A stretch of DNA of 39,290 nucleotides from Chitinispirillaceae bacterium (GCA_016929595.1 JAFGIN010000061.1:1-39290); one strand, 5' to 3'. Positions 24,212 through 33,631 are shown, counted from the stretch's first letter. Notes: generated from the sequence alone by a model not told the origin. Program-made: numbers and translations.

Positions 24212-26914
24212 TTGGAACATCCTTTGGTAATTTTTTCTTTATTTTCTCTCATCTCAGCCATCATCTGCTTCTCGATAGCACATCTTGTGTTTATCGGGAA
24301 AAACAAAACACCTCTTATAAAAACATTTGTAATACTCTGCTTATCATTTGCATGCTGGGGGTTTTCTGAATTTTTCGCCCGACAAGCCGAAACAGCTCAT
24401 CGCGCAAAACTCTGGCAGGCAATTGAATCAATATGGCCTCTGACAGCTGTCTTATATCTCCATTTTGTTTTTCTTTTCTCTGGATATATAAACCGATGGA
24501 TTAGAACCATAATCCTCCCCCTCACCTACACTATCGGGGTCCTGCAGGCCTGTCTTGATATTTATATTTTCACTACAGTACCTGTTCGCTACTGGTGGGG
24601 ATGGGGATACCAGATCCCCGATTCTGCACTGTTTCACGTTTCAACAACCATATCGGCAGTAATAATAATCGTCGGAACAGCACTACTGGTTAGGTATTAT
24701 AGAAGTCTTACTTCAGCTGCAAACAGAAAACAGATAATTTACATTCTCATCGGTACATCAGTTACCGCAAGTTGCAGCCTTACCACTGGATGGCTATTGC
24801 CTCTTTTTTCCATAAAAGTTCCGGAATTGACCGTTTCATCACTCTCCATTTCCGCTGTTTTTTTCTATCTTGCAATTTACAAGTTTAAACTATTTGCCTT
24901 GAGTCCTGAGGATGCAGCCGGTATTATTGTGAAAACGATGTCTGATGCACTTATCGTGGTCAACCTGGACCGGAAAATTGAGATTGTTAATAACGCACTG
25001 CTTGTAATGCTGGGGTATACAGAACATGAGTTACTCGGAAAACATCCTGAAGTAATTATCGGAAAATTTACCAGCGGAGACGATTCGGTAACCCGACTCT
25101 TACGCAGTGGCATTGTAAGTGACTTTGGCACCTATTTTAGAAAAAAAAACGGAGAATCTATCCCCATCTCGCTCTCCTGGTCTGTGCTGAGAAACCATGA
25201 AAACAAATTAAGTGGGATTGTTTTTGTTGGCAGAGATATATCCGAAAGAGAAAAAATACAGCAGGAACTCCAGAAAGCCAGGGAAGAGCTTGAAAGGCGC
25301 ATCGAGGAACGCACACAGGAATTACGGATCGCCAACGAACAACTCCAGGAAAAAATTGAACAGCAATTGAAATTTGAAACACAGCTGGCAGCAGAAAAGG
25401 AGTGGCTGTCGGTAACCCTTTGCTCCATTGGTGATGGTGTGATAACTACCAATAGCGATGGCTATATTATTTCAATGAACCCGGCGGCAGAACACCTTAC
25501 AGGATGGCTTCAACAGGATGCATCAGGAAAACACATTAACGACGTATACTCTTGCCAATCTGATACTAACAGCAGTGAAACGCCTCCTGTTCATGCGTTA
25601 TCTATTCTTATGCAGGAATCATGCAATTCACCTATAAATAACCACTCAACAATAGTTTCGAAAGATGGTCTCAGGTACAAGGTGGCAGAACAGGCAGCCC
25701 CAATTCTTGACAGCACTGGTAATAAGGTAGGATATGTAATAGCTGTCCGGGATATAACCGAAAGGATTGTTCTTGAAGAAGAGCTGTTTAAAGCAAAAAA
25801 ACTTGAATCGATTAATCTTCTTGCTGGTGGTATTGCACATGATTTCAATAACCTGCTCACCAGTATCGTAACTAATCTTTTTATGGCTAAAATGGAACTG
25901 CCACCCAATGAAGAAACGGCACAACTTATTACCAATGCCGAAAAAGCTGCATTCAGAGCATCTAACCTTACAAAGCAGCTGCTGATATTTTCAAAAACAA
26001 GTGCTCCTCCCAGAGAAAAAATTGCTATTAAAGAGTTTATCGAGAGTTCAGTTGGATTTTATCTCAGTGACTCCAAATCAGACTATAAGCTTGAATTTGG
26101 TGAAGATCTGTCGAAAGTCGTCATTGATCGTGGACAGTTTGATCAGGTACTGAATAATTTAGTCAATAACGCAGATGAAGCGATGCCTGATGGCGGTACT
26201 ATCACTGTCGATGCTTCGAACTTTGACCTCAAGCCTCCTCACAGTCTGCCAATAAAAACTGGCAAATATGTACGAATTTCAATTTCAGATACTGGTGAGG
26301 GAATTGACAACACTATAATTCATAGAATTTTTGATCCCTATTTTACTACCAGAAACGCCTCCAATGGTCTGGGGCTGACCTCTGCATTCGCTATAGTTCA
26401 AAAACATGGAGGACACATTACCGTTGAATCAACAAGAAAAAGGGGAACCGTATTTAATGTTTTTCTCCCTGCTTCAGAGGAACCACATACCGAGGCTATC
26501 GATCAATCACCGTCAATCTCCCTTTCGGATTATAATATTCTTCTTATGGATGATGAGGAAACGATACGTCTGAGTATCAAAAAAGTCCTGAAACACCTCG
26601 GTTATGATTGTGTTCTTGCAGAAAGTGGCGAACAGGCTCTTCAGGCAGTAAAAGAGCACCTTGAAAAAAATATAAAATTCAAAGTAATTATCCTGGACCT
26701 CACTGTACACGGTGGCAAGGGTGCAATTGAAATAGTCGATGAGCTACGCACTATTGATCCCGATACAAGAATTATTGTTTCCAGCGGGTATGCAAATGAT
26801 AAAGTAATCACCGATTACCAGAAGTACGGATTTCACGCAGCGATCACAAAACCATATACGATAGAAAATCTTGCGGATGTGCTCAGTCGATGCTGCAAAC
26901 CAGAAATGATTTAA
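24212..26914 (+). CDS. Hybrid sensor histidine kinase: 7TM, two PAS, HisKA-HATPase, receiver
   Basis: 900 residues; the predicted start is TTG at 24212 with no good ribosome site. Residues 5-225 form seven membrane helices of the HisKA_7TM sensor type. A PAS domain (about 236-345) is followed by a coiled coil (345-398) and a second PAS (400-520). The H-box LAGGIAHDFNNLL has phospho-acceptor His543. The ATPase has the N-box NLVNNADEAMPDGG (649-662), DTGEGID and GLGL. The C-terminal receiver (about 774-895) has acidic pair Asp780/Asp781, phospho-acceptor Asp829 (ILDLTVHGG) and Lys880. The signal and output are unknown. No response-regulator gene is adjacent, so the attached receiver or a remote partner carries the phosphate onward. 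Confidence 0.92.
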   Translation: MEHPLVIFSLFSLISAIICFSIAHLVFIGKNKTPLIKTFVILCLSFACWGFSEFFARQAETAHRAKLWQAIESIWPLTAVLYLHFVFLFSGYINRWIRTIILPLTYTIGVLQACLDIYIFTTVPVRYWWGWGYQIPDSALFHVSTTISAVIIIVGTALLVRYYRSLTSAANRKQIIYILIGTSVTASCSLTTGWLLPLFSIKVPELTVSSLSISAVFFYLAIYKFKLFALSPEDAAGIIVKTMSDALIVVNLDRKIEIVNNALLVMLGYTEHELLGKHPEVIIGKFTSGDDSVTRLLRSGIVSDFGTYFRKKNGESIPISLSWSVLRNHENKLSGIVFVGRDISEREKIQQELQKAREELERRIEERTQELRIANEQLQEKIEQQLKFETQLAAEKEWLSVTLCSIGDGVITTNSDGYIISMNPAAEHLTGWLQQDASGKHINDVYSCQSDTNSSETPPVHALSILMQESCNSPINNHSTIVSKDGLRYKVAEQAAPILDSTGNKVGYVIAVRDITERIVLEEELFKAKKLESINLLAGGIAHDFNNLLTSIVTNLFMAKMELPPNEETAQLITNAEKAAFRASNLTKQLLIFSKTSAPPREKIAIKEFIESSVGFYLSDSKSDYKLEFGEDLSKVVIDRGQFDQVLNNLVNNADEAMPDGGTITVDASNFDLKPPHSLPIKTGKYVRISISDTGEGIDNTIIHRIFDPYFTTRNASNGLGLTSAFAIVQKHGGHITVESTRKRGTVFNVFLPASEEPHTEAIDQSPSISLSDYNILLMDDEETIRLSIKKVLKHLGYDCVLAESGEQALQAVKEHLEKNIKFKVIILDLTVHGGKGAIEIVDELRTIDPDTRIIVSSGYANDKVITDYQKYGFHAAITKPYTIENLADVLSRCCKPEMI

Positions 26915-27112
26915 CAACAACTGCTTAGACACTTCATTTTCTTTAAATTTAATTTCCTTATCAAACATTATCCAATCCTGCAGAGAGCTCTGATTTCGCT
27001 GTTATCATCAGAAAAAGCTTTTTTTTTTGCTTGAAGAATAGTTTTATAAAATTATTAAAAAAAACATGTTTTATATTCAGTGAGACAAAAATTGATCACC
27101 TCGGACTGTAGT

Positions 27113-27121
27113 AAAGGAGGT
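27113..27121 (+). promoter_or_regulatory. Shine-Dalgarno AAAGGAGGT that fixes the mgtE start
   Basis: An uninterrupted match to the 16S anti-SD lies six to seven bases before TTG 27128, inside the longer open frame that begins at GTG 27080. It makes the TTG the most likely start. Confidence 0.75.
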
Positions 27122-27127
27122 CATAGT

Positions 27128-28450
27128 TTGACCGATATTTCTGACCTTCTCCAACGACAGGATTATCATACTGCCCGACACATTCTATCAAATCTTGGAA
27201 CTCTTGGAATTGAAGAAGTTCTGACACGATGTGATAAACAGTACCGCGGAATAGCATTTCGTCTGCTCCGAAAAGATCTTGCTCTGGAAGTCTTCGAGCG
27301 ACTCGATCCAGTATACCAGCAGGAGATTCTTCAAGAATTACGAGAACCTGTTGTCCGTGAAATCCTAGAAAACATGGAAGCTGATGACAGAGCGAAACTT
27401 TTTGATGAGATGCCCCCTGAAGTTGCAAAGGGGCTTCTTGAAGGACTCTCTTTTAAAGAACGTCGGTTGACATCACTGCTTCTGGGATATCCCGAAAACT
27501 CTGTTGGCCGGATAATGAGTCCCGAATTCGTTGACCTTAAAGTCACGATGACTGTTAAGGATGCTATTGCCAGAGTAAGAACTTCAGGACGTGAAGTCGA
27601 AGCAATCTATTCTCTGCCAGTAATAAATGAAAACGGTACTATCGCTGACGTTCTTGATCTGGGGGACTTAGTCCTTGCAGACCCACAGCAAAAAATCGGA
27701 GAACTAATCTCCGATGAAACCTATTATGCCAGGGTTGATGAAGACCAGGAGAAGGCCTCGCAACTTCTTCTGGAAATCGGATATATCGCATTGCCGGTAG
27801 TAGATACCGACGATTCCCTTGTCGGTGTACTCACCTATGATGACGCCATGTATGTTCTTCAGGAACGTGACACTGAAGATATCATTCGCTCAGGAGCATC
27901 AGAACCATTCTGGGTACCCTACCTGAGTGCTTCAGTTTTAACACTCACAAAAAGCAGAGGTGTGTGGCTGATGGTACTTGCCATTGCCGCCACTCTGACT
28001 GTTAATGTATTGAACATCTTTCAAAACTATCTCCACTCGGCAATTCAACTTTCCCTTTTTATCCCTCTTTTAATTGGAATCGGCGGGAATATCGGCTCAC
28101 AATCAGCAACGATCATCATTCGGGCCATGGCTCTTGACGAAGTACGTTTTTCTGATCTGTTTACTGTTTTTTTAAAAGAGATCCGGGTTGGCTTTTTTCT
28201 TGGATTATCACTTGCACTTATCGCACTGCTTCCAGTCGGTTTAATTTTCAACTGGGATATCTCGGTAGTCCTTTTTCTATCATTAATCTCCATTTCAACT
28301 CTCGCAGCTGTAGCCGGATCCGTACTCCCAATGACAGCAAAGAAAATCGGAATTGATCCGGCGGTTGTCAGTGCACCAATTATTTCAACACTTGTTGATG
28401 CAAGCGGACTAATAATCTACTTCCTCATTGCCAAAGCCGTTCTGAATTAG
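27128..28450 (+). CDS. mgtE: Magnesium transporter MgtE
   Basis: An inner-membrane Mg2+ channel/transporter gated by cytosolic Mg2+. The TTG at 27128 is chosen for its AAAGGAGGT site; the longer frame from GTG 27080 would add 16 residues. The N domain of helical repeats (DLLQRQDYHTARHILSNLG, LLRKDLALEVFERL, MEADDRAKLFDEMPPEVAKG) occupies about 1-115. A CBS pair follows (PENSVGRIMSPEFVDLK; EIGYIALPVVDTDDSLVGVL) to about 250. The membrane domain has five helices with LIGIGGNIGSQSATIIIRA and PMTAKKIGIDPAVVSAPIIS, then TLVDASGLIIYF, the ion-path motifs of the family. Its stop codon overlaps that of the convergent PEGA gene. No M-box riboswitch was recognised upstream. Confidence 0.95.
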   Translation: MTDISDLLQRQDYHTARHILSNLGTLGIEEVLTRCDKQYRGIAFRLLRKDLALEVFERLDPVYQQEILQELREPVVREILENMEADDRAKLFDEMPPEVAKGLLEGLSFKERRLTSLLLGYPENSVGRIMSPEFVDLKVTMTVKDAIARVRTSGREVEAIYSLPVINENGTIADVLDLGDLVLADPQQKIGELISDETYYARVDEDQEKASQLLLEIGYIALPVVDTDDSLVGVLTYDDAMYVLQERDTEDIIRSGASEPFWVPYLSASVLTLTKSRGVWLMVLAIAATLTVNVLNIFQNYLHSAIQLSLFIPLLIGIGGNIGSQSATIIIRAMALDEVRFSDLFTVFLKEIRVGFFLGLSLALIALLPVGLIFNWDISVVLFLSLISISTLAAVAGSVLPMTAKKIGIDPAVVSAPIISTLVDASGLIIYFLIAKAVLN

Positions 28451-29364
28451 AAAAAGAACGTACACGTAAATGAAATGCCAGTCAGTGCCAGTGATGAAAA
28501 TGCAGCATATTCAAAACTTTTTGCTTTATTATACAAATCTTCAAATTGCCCGGGATTATTAAACAGTGTTTGCTTATTAAGATCCATGTATTGCGAATAG
28601 TAGTAGCGTTCTACACCGAAGAGGATAGCTGATGACACGCTGAAAATGATTGTTGGGATCATAAATCGGGAGTTGTAAAACTGGCGTGACTTCATTTCGA
28701 GAACATAGGTATGTATTCCTGGAGAGCCGAGCCTGAGATTTCTTTCCAATTCGCTGTAACCATTGAGATTTCCGGTGATCTCAAGCTCACCAACAGGAAG
28801 AACCCATTCAAGAGGCGTTTTTCCCTCCAATCCAATACTGCTTGAAATCATTACCCCTGAAGGTTCTGATTCGAGCCTGAGGTGGCAGATATACTGGGTT
28901 CTGAGGTTTTCCACAGTTTTACGTACTGCAACAGTTTCAAACGTTGAAAGTTCCTCAGGATCAAATAACAACGATATCAGTTGATTGGCGTTATGAGGTA
29001 CCGAATAGTTGTACCTGACCTCTTTCAATGGAAGAAAGTAAATTACAAATATCAATGTCGACTCACTGTCGGACCTGTTCAGATTCTCTTTTACATCAAT
29101 CAACAGAAGTGGGGTAAGCATCCCAAGCGAATCCCGATGTGTATAGGAATCCAGCCTGAGAGGGCAATAACCAATCTCCTTTAATGGTGCGTTCAGTGCA
29201 TAAAAAAACTCATCACTGAAACCCGATCTGATCTTTCGGTCCACGGCAGCCGTAGATTTATAGAAAATAACCTTCTTACCCCTTCCACACTGCGATGAAA
29301 GCGCATCTGCAGATTTTATGCAGCAAAACAGGAGAAAAAGAGAAAAACAGGTTGATAATTTCAT
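28447..29364 (-). CDS. PEGA-domain envelope protein
   Basis: The ATG at 29364 is chosen because it opens a signal peptide (MKLSTCFSLFLLFCCIKSAD). The longer frame to 29454 would put 30 charged residues in front of it. It gives 305 residues. Residues about 165-235 are a PEGA-type beta domain: HLRLESEPSGVMISSSIGLE, KTPLEWVLPVGELEITGNLN, GYSELERNLRLGSPG. PEGA domains occur in surface or periplasmic proteins and often bind cell-wall structures. Two hydrophobic helices near the C-terminus (MIPTIIFSVSSAILFGV; FSSLALTGISFTCTFFF) probably anchor it. The N-terminal 140 residues are not recognised. The stop is interleaved with the mgtE stop (TTAG at 28447-28450). Confidence 0.75.
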   Translation of the reverse strand: MKLSTCFSLFLLFCCIKSADALSSQCGRGKKVIFYKSTAAVDRKIRSGFSDEFFYALNAPLKEIGYCPLRLDSYTHRDSLGMLTPLLLIDVKENLNRSDSESTLIFVIYFLPLKEVRYNYSVPHNANQLISLLFDPEELSTFETVAVRKTVENLRTQYICHLRLESEPSGVMISSSIGLEGKTPLEWVLPVGELEITGNLNGYSELERNLRLGSPGIHTYVLEMKSRQFYNSRFMIPTIIFSVSSAILFGVERYYYSQYMDLNKQTLFNNPGQFEDLYNKAKSFEYAAFSSLALTGISFTCTFFF

Positions 29365-29529
29365 CAAAGATAATCCATTGTTACAAATTGGTTCTCTCAA
29401 TTTCCGGAATTCAAAAACTAACCTGATGGTAAAGGTCCGCAGGCCATAAGGCACACAAACCTGAAATGCAATCTGATACAGATCTTTGTTAAAATGACAC
29501 CCAGTACTCGATATTAAGAGACCTCATGG

Positions 29530-29535
29530 TATAAT
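29530..29535 (+). promoter_or_regulatory. Candidate -10 box TATAAT for the beta-helix lipoprotein gene
   Basis: A consensus TATAAT stands 134 bp before the ATG at 29670. No convincing -35 lies 17 bases upstream, so the call rests on the -10 alone in an AT-rich gap (29365-29669). Confidence 0.3.
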
Positions 29536-29669
29536 ACGAAAAAATAATACTCATTTCCGAAAAACGAGAAAGCCACAGGTTCATTTTAATTATAAAATAT
29601 AAGAGTAATTAAATAAATTAAAAACAAACTGAAATTGCTGTCCATCCGATCTGTATTTATATTTGAGAT

Positions 29670-31193
29670 ATGGAAAAAACGAGAAGCCATTATTCAATCA
29701 CCCTGTTCTTACCGATTCTCCTTCTGCTATTCTGTGCCTGCATTGAAAGGAATAACATATGGGACCCGATAAATGGATGCCCTGAAGAGTACCGAAAAGA
29801 AATTCAGGATAGCAGCCTTATCCAATTTCAAAATTTTGCCTTAGATGCCACTTCAAGACTTGAGCAAATTTATGAACAGATTCCCAAAATCGACAGTTTA
29901 AATAAGTTAAATGATTCAACCCATTCTATTTTTAAATCCATGCAGAATCGGCTGGATTCTATTTACATACTCAATAACTCAATCGATTCGTTGAACCGCA
30001 TTGATTGCAGGATTTTAAAGAACAAATCCAAAGTGGACACTTTTCCTTCACTGACCTTTTTTACCGATACTGTAGAAATTAAGGATTTCAGTAATTTGAT
30101 CCGCAGTGCTATGGAACTGACACTCACGCGCATTTCCAGGGACAATAACGAATGTACGCCTCAGGGAATCCATTCAAAAGAATTTCAGGATTCAGTCACA
30201 GGCTTTTATGAGCGCCTTACCATTAGTGCCGATTCTCTTATCAAGTACATTAAGACGTTTAACAGTAACATTTCTGATACTAACACCATGATTATCACCA
30301 TGAAAAACCGGGATATCGGGCGCTACAATGAAATGGTAGAATCGTATAATGATTCGATCAAACTTGCAATGGAATACTGTAAAGCAAAGTGGCTCTCTGA
30401 TCCTGCCGAAATTAAAAAGCAGATTGATTCCATTCAGCCAGGTGATACGGTCTCAATCGATTCCGGAACACATACTCTTACACTCAAATTTCTCGATAAA
30501 GGAAGTAGCGAAAAACCAATTATCATCCAGGGTTCACCTTTCAATACTACAAAACTTCTTTATCCATACTTCTCAATCAGTAATAGCCGAAATATTATCA
30601 TTCGAAATCTGTCATTTATTAATTCCACAACCCGTGGACTTAACATTGAAAACAATTCATCTGATATCTGGTTAAAACATTGTTATATAATCGGATCAAA
30701 AAATAATGGCCTTGATGTGCTCAACAGCAATGTTACAGTAGACAATTGTGAATTTATAGAAAATGAATACGGAATCAACTGTATCGGTCCTGATGCAAAA
30801 CTGGAACTTAAAAATGTTTTAATCGTCCGAAATCGGGGATATGGTATTTTTTGTAATTATTCAGAGCTCAACATTTCCAAATCTACAATTTCCGACAATC
30901 TCAATTCCGGTGTCCATATCAAAGATCAACGCAGTTCTATGAGTATTGTAAGCACACTCTTAACACACAATGGAGTGTACGGGCTGGAACGAGCTCTCAG
31001 CGATAATATTAATGAAATTACCTTATACCTCAGTTTATTTTTCGGTAATGCAGCAGGAGATTTCACAGGTGATACAGCAAAAATTAAAATTGATGTTTCC
31101 TGTAAAAATGGTGATCCTCAATATGCAAACCGTGAAATGAACGATTATAAAGTTCTTAACGGTGAATTCAGTATCCTGGGATACAACCCCTGA
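29670..31193 (+). CDS. Lipoprotein with coiled N-terminal region and right-handed beta-helix
   Basis: 507 residues. A lipoprotein-type signal (MEKTRSHYSITLFLPILLLL, FCAC) gives a probable lipidated Cys24, followed by IERNNIWDPINGCP. The N-W-D-P pattern is common just after lipidated Cys in Fibrobacterota-type surface proteins. Residues about 50-250 are helical and rich in Asp/Ser/Leu (LDSIYILNNSIDSLNR). From about 255 (SIQPGDTVSIDSGTHTLTL) to 480 the sequence is a parallel beta-helix of NosD/PbH1 type: IIIRNLSFINS, VTVDNCEFIENEYGI, LNISKSTISDNLNSGVHI. Such helices often bind or cleave polysaccharides, but no catalytic set is evident. Transcribed alone, just ahead of nfo. Confidence 0.75.
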   Translation: MEKTRSHYSITLFLPILLLLFCACIERNNIWDPINGCPEEYRKEIQDSSLIQFQNFALDATSRLEQIYEQIPKIDSLNKLNDSTHSIFKSMQNRLDSIYILNNSIDSLNRIDCRILKNKSKVDTFPSLTFFTDTVEIKDFSNLIRSAMELTLTRISRDNNECTPQGIHSKEFQDSVTGFYERLTISADSLIKYIKTFNSNISDTNTMIITMKNRDIGRYNEMVESYNDSIKLAMEYCKAKWLSDPAEIKKQIDSIQPGDTVSIDSGTHTLTLKFLDKGSSEKPIIIQGSPFNTTKLLYPYFSISNSRNIIIRNLSFINSTTRGLNIENNSSDIWLKHCYIIGSKNNGLDVLNSNVTVDNCEFIENEYGINCIGPDAKLELKNVLIVRNRGYGIFCNYSELNISKSTISDNLNSGVHIKDQRSSMSIVSTLLTHNGVYGLERALSDNINEITLYLSLFFGNAAGDFTGDTAKIKIDVSCKNGDPQYANREMNDYKVLNGEFSILGYNP

Positions 31194-31223
31194 CACCAGT
31201 CTTTTTTGCTAATGGAGAGTTTC

Positions 31224-32063
31224 ATGAAATATATCGGTGCTCACGTCTCAACAACCGGCGGTGTTCAAAATGCACCATTGAATGCATGCGCAATCGGAGC
31301 AACAGCATTCGCAATGTTTACAAAAAACCAGCGTCGATGGGTTTCAAAACCTTATGAACAGCAAACTATTGATGCATTCAAAAAAAACATGACTGACTGT
31401 GGATATGACGCTTCACAGGTTCTTGTTCACGACAGCTACCTGATCAATATCGGTAATCCCAATCCGGACAAAAGAAAACAATCGTATGAGTCATTTCTTG
31501 ATGAGATTATCCGCTGCTCTCAGCTTGGATTGACACTTCTAAATATCCACCCAGGAAGTCACCTTGAGCAGGTAAGCGAACAGCAATGTATTGAATTTAT
31601 TGCAGAGTCTATCAACAGGGCACTTGATGAAACAAAGGGGGTCACCGTCGTTCTGGAAAACACTGCCGGTCAGGGATCAAATATTGGGTATAAATTTGAA
31701 CACCTTTCAGAAATTATCGGATTGGTCGAAGATAAATCACGAATTGGCGTTTGTATCGACACCTGCCATGCATTCGCTGCCGGATATGAACTGCGTACAA
31801 AAGATGCGTTTCTCGATTCCATAAACAAACTGGAATCTATTATTGGTATTAAATACCTTCGCGGCCTTCATCTCAACGATTCAAAAACAAAACTTGGAAG
31901 CAAAGTTGACCGCCACAACAGCCTTGGCAAAGGTGAACTTGGACTCGAACCGTTTAAATTTATCATGCAGGACAAACGATTCGACAACATTCCACTGATT
32001 CTGGAAACGATTGATGAGACGTTATGGCCTGAAGAAATCAGGTTGCTTCAGAGTTTCTGTTAG
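31224..32063 (+). CDS. nfo: Endonuclease IV (AP endonuclease)
   Basis: The protein cleaves DNA 5' of abasic sites and trims 3' blocking groups in base-excision repair. The start at 31224 is chosen because GGAGAG lies seven bases upstream and [14 protein letters not shown] is the usual N-terminus; an upstream in-frame TTG at 31206 is unlikely. The 279-residue TIM barrel shows the zinc-ligand motifs [70 protein letters not shown] with GKGELG, and PLILETID. The stop codon lies within a long palindrome (32061-32086). Confidence 0.95.
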   Translation: MKYIGAHVSTTGGVQNAPLNACAIGATAFAMFTKNQRRWVSKPYEQQTIDAFKKNMTDCGYDASQVLVHDSYLINIGNPNPDKRKQSYESFLDEIIRCSQLGLTLLNIHPGSHLEQVSEQQCIEFIAESINRALDETKGVTVVLENTAGQGSNIGYKFEHLSEIIGLVEDKSRIGVCIDTCHAFAAGYELRTKDAFLDSINKLESIIGIKYLRGLHLNDSKTKLGSKVDRHNSLGKGELGLEPFKFIMQDKRFDNIPLILETIDETLWPEEIRLLQSFC

Positions 32064-32086
32064 GGGCACGTTGCAACGTGCTCCTA
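32061..32086. repeat. 26-bp palindrome overlapping the nfo stop codon
   Basis: TAGGGGCACGTTG and CAACGTGCTCCTA pair throughout except for one G-T position; the inner 16 bases (GCACGTTGCAACGTGC) are a perfect palindrome. The TAG stop of nfo is its first three bases. Palindromes of this kind (G4CACGTTGCAACGTGC4) occur as interspersed intergenic repeats in several phyla. No T-run follows on the plus strand. Confidence 0.8.
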
Positions 32087-32350
32087 CCGTAGCGTACGCA
32101 CCGGCACAAACAACCAAAAAACGTATTTCATCAAGAATATGCAGATAATCATTACACGCAACACACTTCTGGTTTCATGCCAGTACCCATTGTCTTTATT
32201 AAACGCAATGAATCCCATATGCCCGCCGTGTTCTGCCATTTCGAGGAATAAAAATGTACTGCCTAATGCAATCTCCCGGGGGCTGCATGTCTGAGTAGTT
32301 GTTTCATAAGGCCTGTTCCAGGAGGAAAGCTTTCTCCCAACAGAAATCAT
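32084..32350 (-). pseudogene. C-terminal fragment of a YheT-like alpha/beta hydrolase
   Basis: An 88-residue frame contains MAEHGGHMGFIAFNKDNGYW followed by HETRSV. This is the block with the catalytic His of YheT/ABHD-type hydrolases (usually E-H-G-G-H-x-G-F...YW-E-R), preceded by SPREIALGSTFLFLE, the usual strand before it. The 230 or so upstream residues with the nucleophile elbow and Asp are absent, and an in-frame stop lies 15 codons before the ATG. After the motif the frame runs into an unrelated hydrophobic tail. It is therefore a relic between nfo and dapF, probably not functional. Confidence 0.6.
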
Positions 32351-32461
32351 GTATTCACTTCTTTGGGTTCCAGCTTTGTCGGCTTAGGATACAGCTAATA
32401 TAAAGATAACGCTTTTTCGAGGAAACTTAGTGTTTTTTAACTATTTTTAACCTCTAAGCAT

Positions 32462-32479
32462 ACCAGAATTTCTTCTGGT
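32462..32479. repeat. 7-bp hairpin 32 bp upstream of dapF
   Basis: ACCAGAA-TTTC-TTCTGGT is a perfect stem with a four-base loop ending 31 bp before the dapF ATG. It could be a leader hairpin or operator. No T-run follows. Confidence 0.4.
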
Positions 32480-32510
32480 GTCCTCGGTTTTAGAAAGGAA
32501 CAACAAAATA

Positions 32511-33359
32511 ATGACCTGTCATACTGTCACATTCCAGAAATGGCATGGCCTGGGAAACGATTTTATTATTCCCGACCGGAATCATGAGCAATTGTTTCCG
32601 TTGTTAAAAAAAAACGCAGCCATCCTTTGTGATCGCAGAAAAGGAATCGGAGCTGATGGTTTATTATTTCTTCTGCCATCTGAAATTGCCGACTTTAAAA
32701 TGGCTATAATCAACAGTGATGGCAGTGAGGCTGAAATGTGCGGCAATGGTATCCGCTGCATTGCATCATACATTGGCAGTCAGAAGATTTCCCTTCATAA
32801 GAGCCTGGCTATTGAAACAGGTGCTGGTATCATAAGAACTGAACTGCTTGATAATACTACCGTTACTGTCAATATGGGCTCCCCCTGCCTTGATGCATCC
32901 CGGATTCCTGTTGCCGGCAGGTCTGGAGTAGTCCTGATGGAAAAAATTGATATAGCTGGTAGAGAATTTAAATTCACTGCAGTATCTATGGGTAACCCTC
33001 ATGCAGTCATATATCCAGACCATAACGATGATGACCTTGTAAAAACTATCGGGCCGCAGATAGAAACACATCCGCTATTTCCCAAAAAAACTAATGTGGA
33101 ATTTATCACGATCCTCTCAGATTCTGAGATAGTCATGCGGGTCTGGGAACGGGGATGCGGTGAGACACAGGCCTGCGGGACCGGAGCCTGTGCCAGCGTA
33201 GTCTCCGGCATCCTCAATAAGCTGCATGGAAACTATGTGACCGTACATCTTCCGGGCGGTGATCTTTTGATCAGCTGGAGTGGCACACAGTCTGACCCTG
33301 TTTACATGACAGGCCCTGCGATGCATGTCTTTAATGGAAATATCAAGGTAGAGCAATGA
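32511..33359 (+). CDS. dapF: Diaminopimelate epimerase
   Basis: The protein interconverts LL- and meso-diaminopimelate for lysine and peptidoglycan synthesis; it is cytosolic and cofactor-free. The ATG at 32511 is chosen for AAAGGA eleven bases upstream and for the family start FQKWHGLGNDFI. In 282 residues the two catalytic cysteines are visible: Cys77 in EMCGNGIRC and Cys222 in QACGTGACAS. GADGLLFL, SMGNPHAVI and VWERGCGET are also present. The stop overlaps the next start (ATGA), beginning a three-gene translationally coupled set. Confidence 0.95.
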   Translation: MTCHTVTFQKWHGLGNDFIIPDRNHEQLFPLLKKNAAILCDRRKGIGADGLLFLLPSEIADFKMAIINSDGSEAEMCGNGIRCIASYIGSQKISLHKSLAIETGAGIIRTELLDNTTVTVNMGSPCLDASRIPVAGRSGVVLMEKIDIAGREFKFTAVSMGNPHAVIYPDHNDDDLVKTIGPQIETHPLFPKKTNVEFITILSDSEIVMRVWERGCGETQACGTGACASVVSGILNKLHGNYVTVHLPGGDLLISWSGTQSDPVYMTGPAMHVFNGNIKVEQ

Positions 33360-33631
33360 GTATATTTGAAGGTTTGATGCTTTTGTGCTTTGGTATCAGC
33401 TGGCCTGTTTCCATAGTTAAAGCCGTACGTACCAGAACAGTCAGTGGCAAAAGCCCCCTTTTTATGCTTATTGTCATCTGCGGATATGCATCCGGAATAA
33501 CCCACAAATTGATTTATGCAAGAGACTGGATTATCGTTTTGTACATTATTAATCTTTTACTGGTCGCCACAGACATGTCTCTTTACTACTATTACTCAGG
33601 GAATACGCCTGAAGAAAAAGCAGCTCGATGA
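33356..33631 (+). CDS. Small PQ-loop-like membrane protein
   Basis: 91 residues with three hydrophobic helices (about 4-22, 36-51, 58-78). The segment FGISWPVSIVKAVRTRTVSG, then KSPLFMLIVICGYASGITHK, resembles a single PQ-loop/SemiSWEET-type half transporter: a Pro-containing first helix, a K/R-rich loop and a Gly-rich second helix. The function is unknown, and similar small proteins are conserved in anaerobes as I recall. It overlaps dapF and the methyltransferase gene by four bases each, so all three are likely translated together. Confidence 0.7.
   Translation: MSIFEGLMLLCFGISWPVSIVKAVRTRTVSGKSPLFMLIVICGYASGITHKLIYARDWIIVLYIINLLLVATDMSLYYYYSGNTPEEKAAR

Noticed and set aside
26915-27127. 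M-box Mg2+ riboswitch ahead of mgtE
   Set aside because: The gap is AT-rich and I can find neither the conserved core nor a terminator/antiterminator pair.
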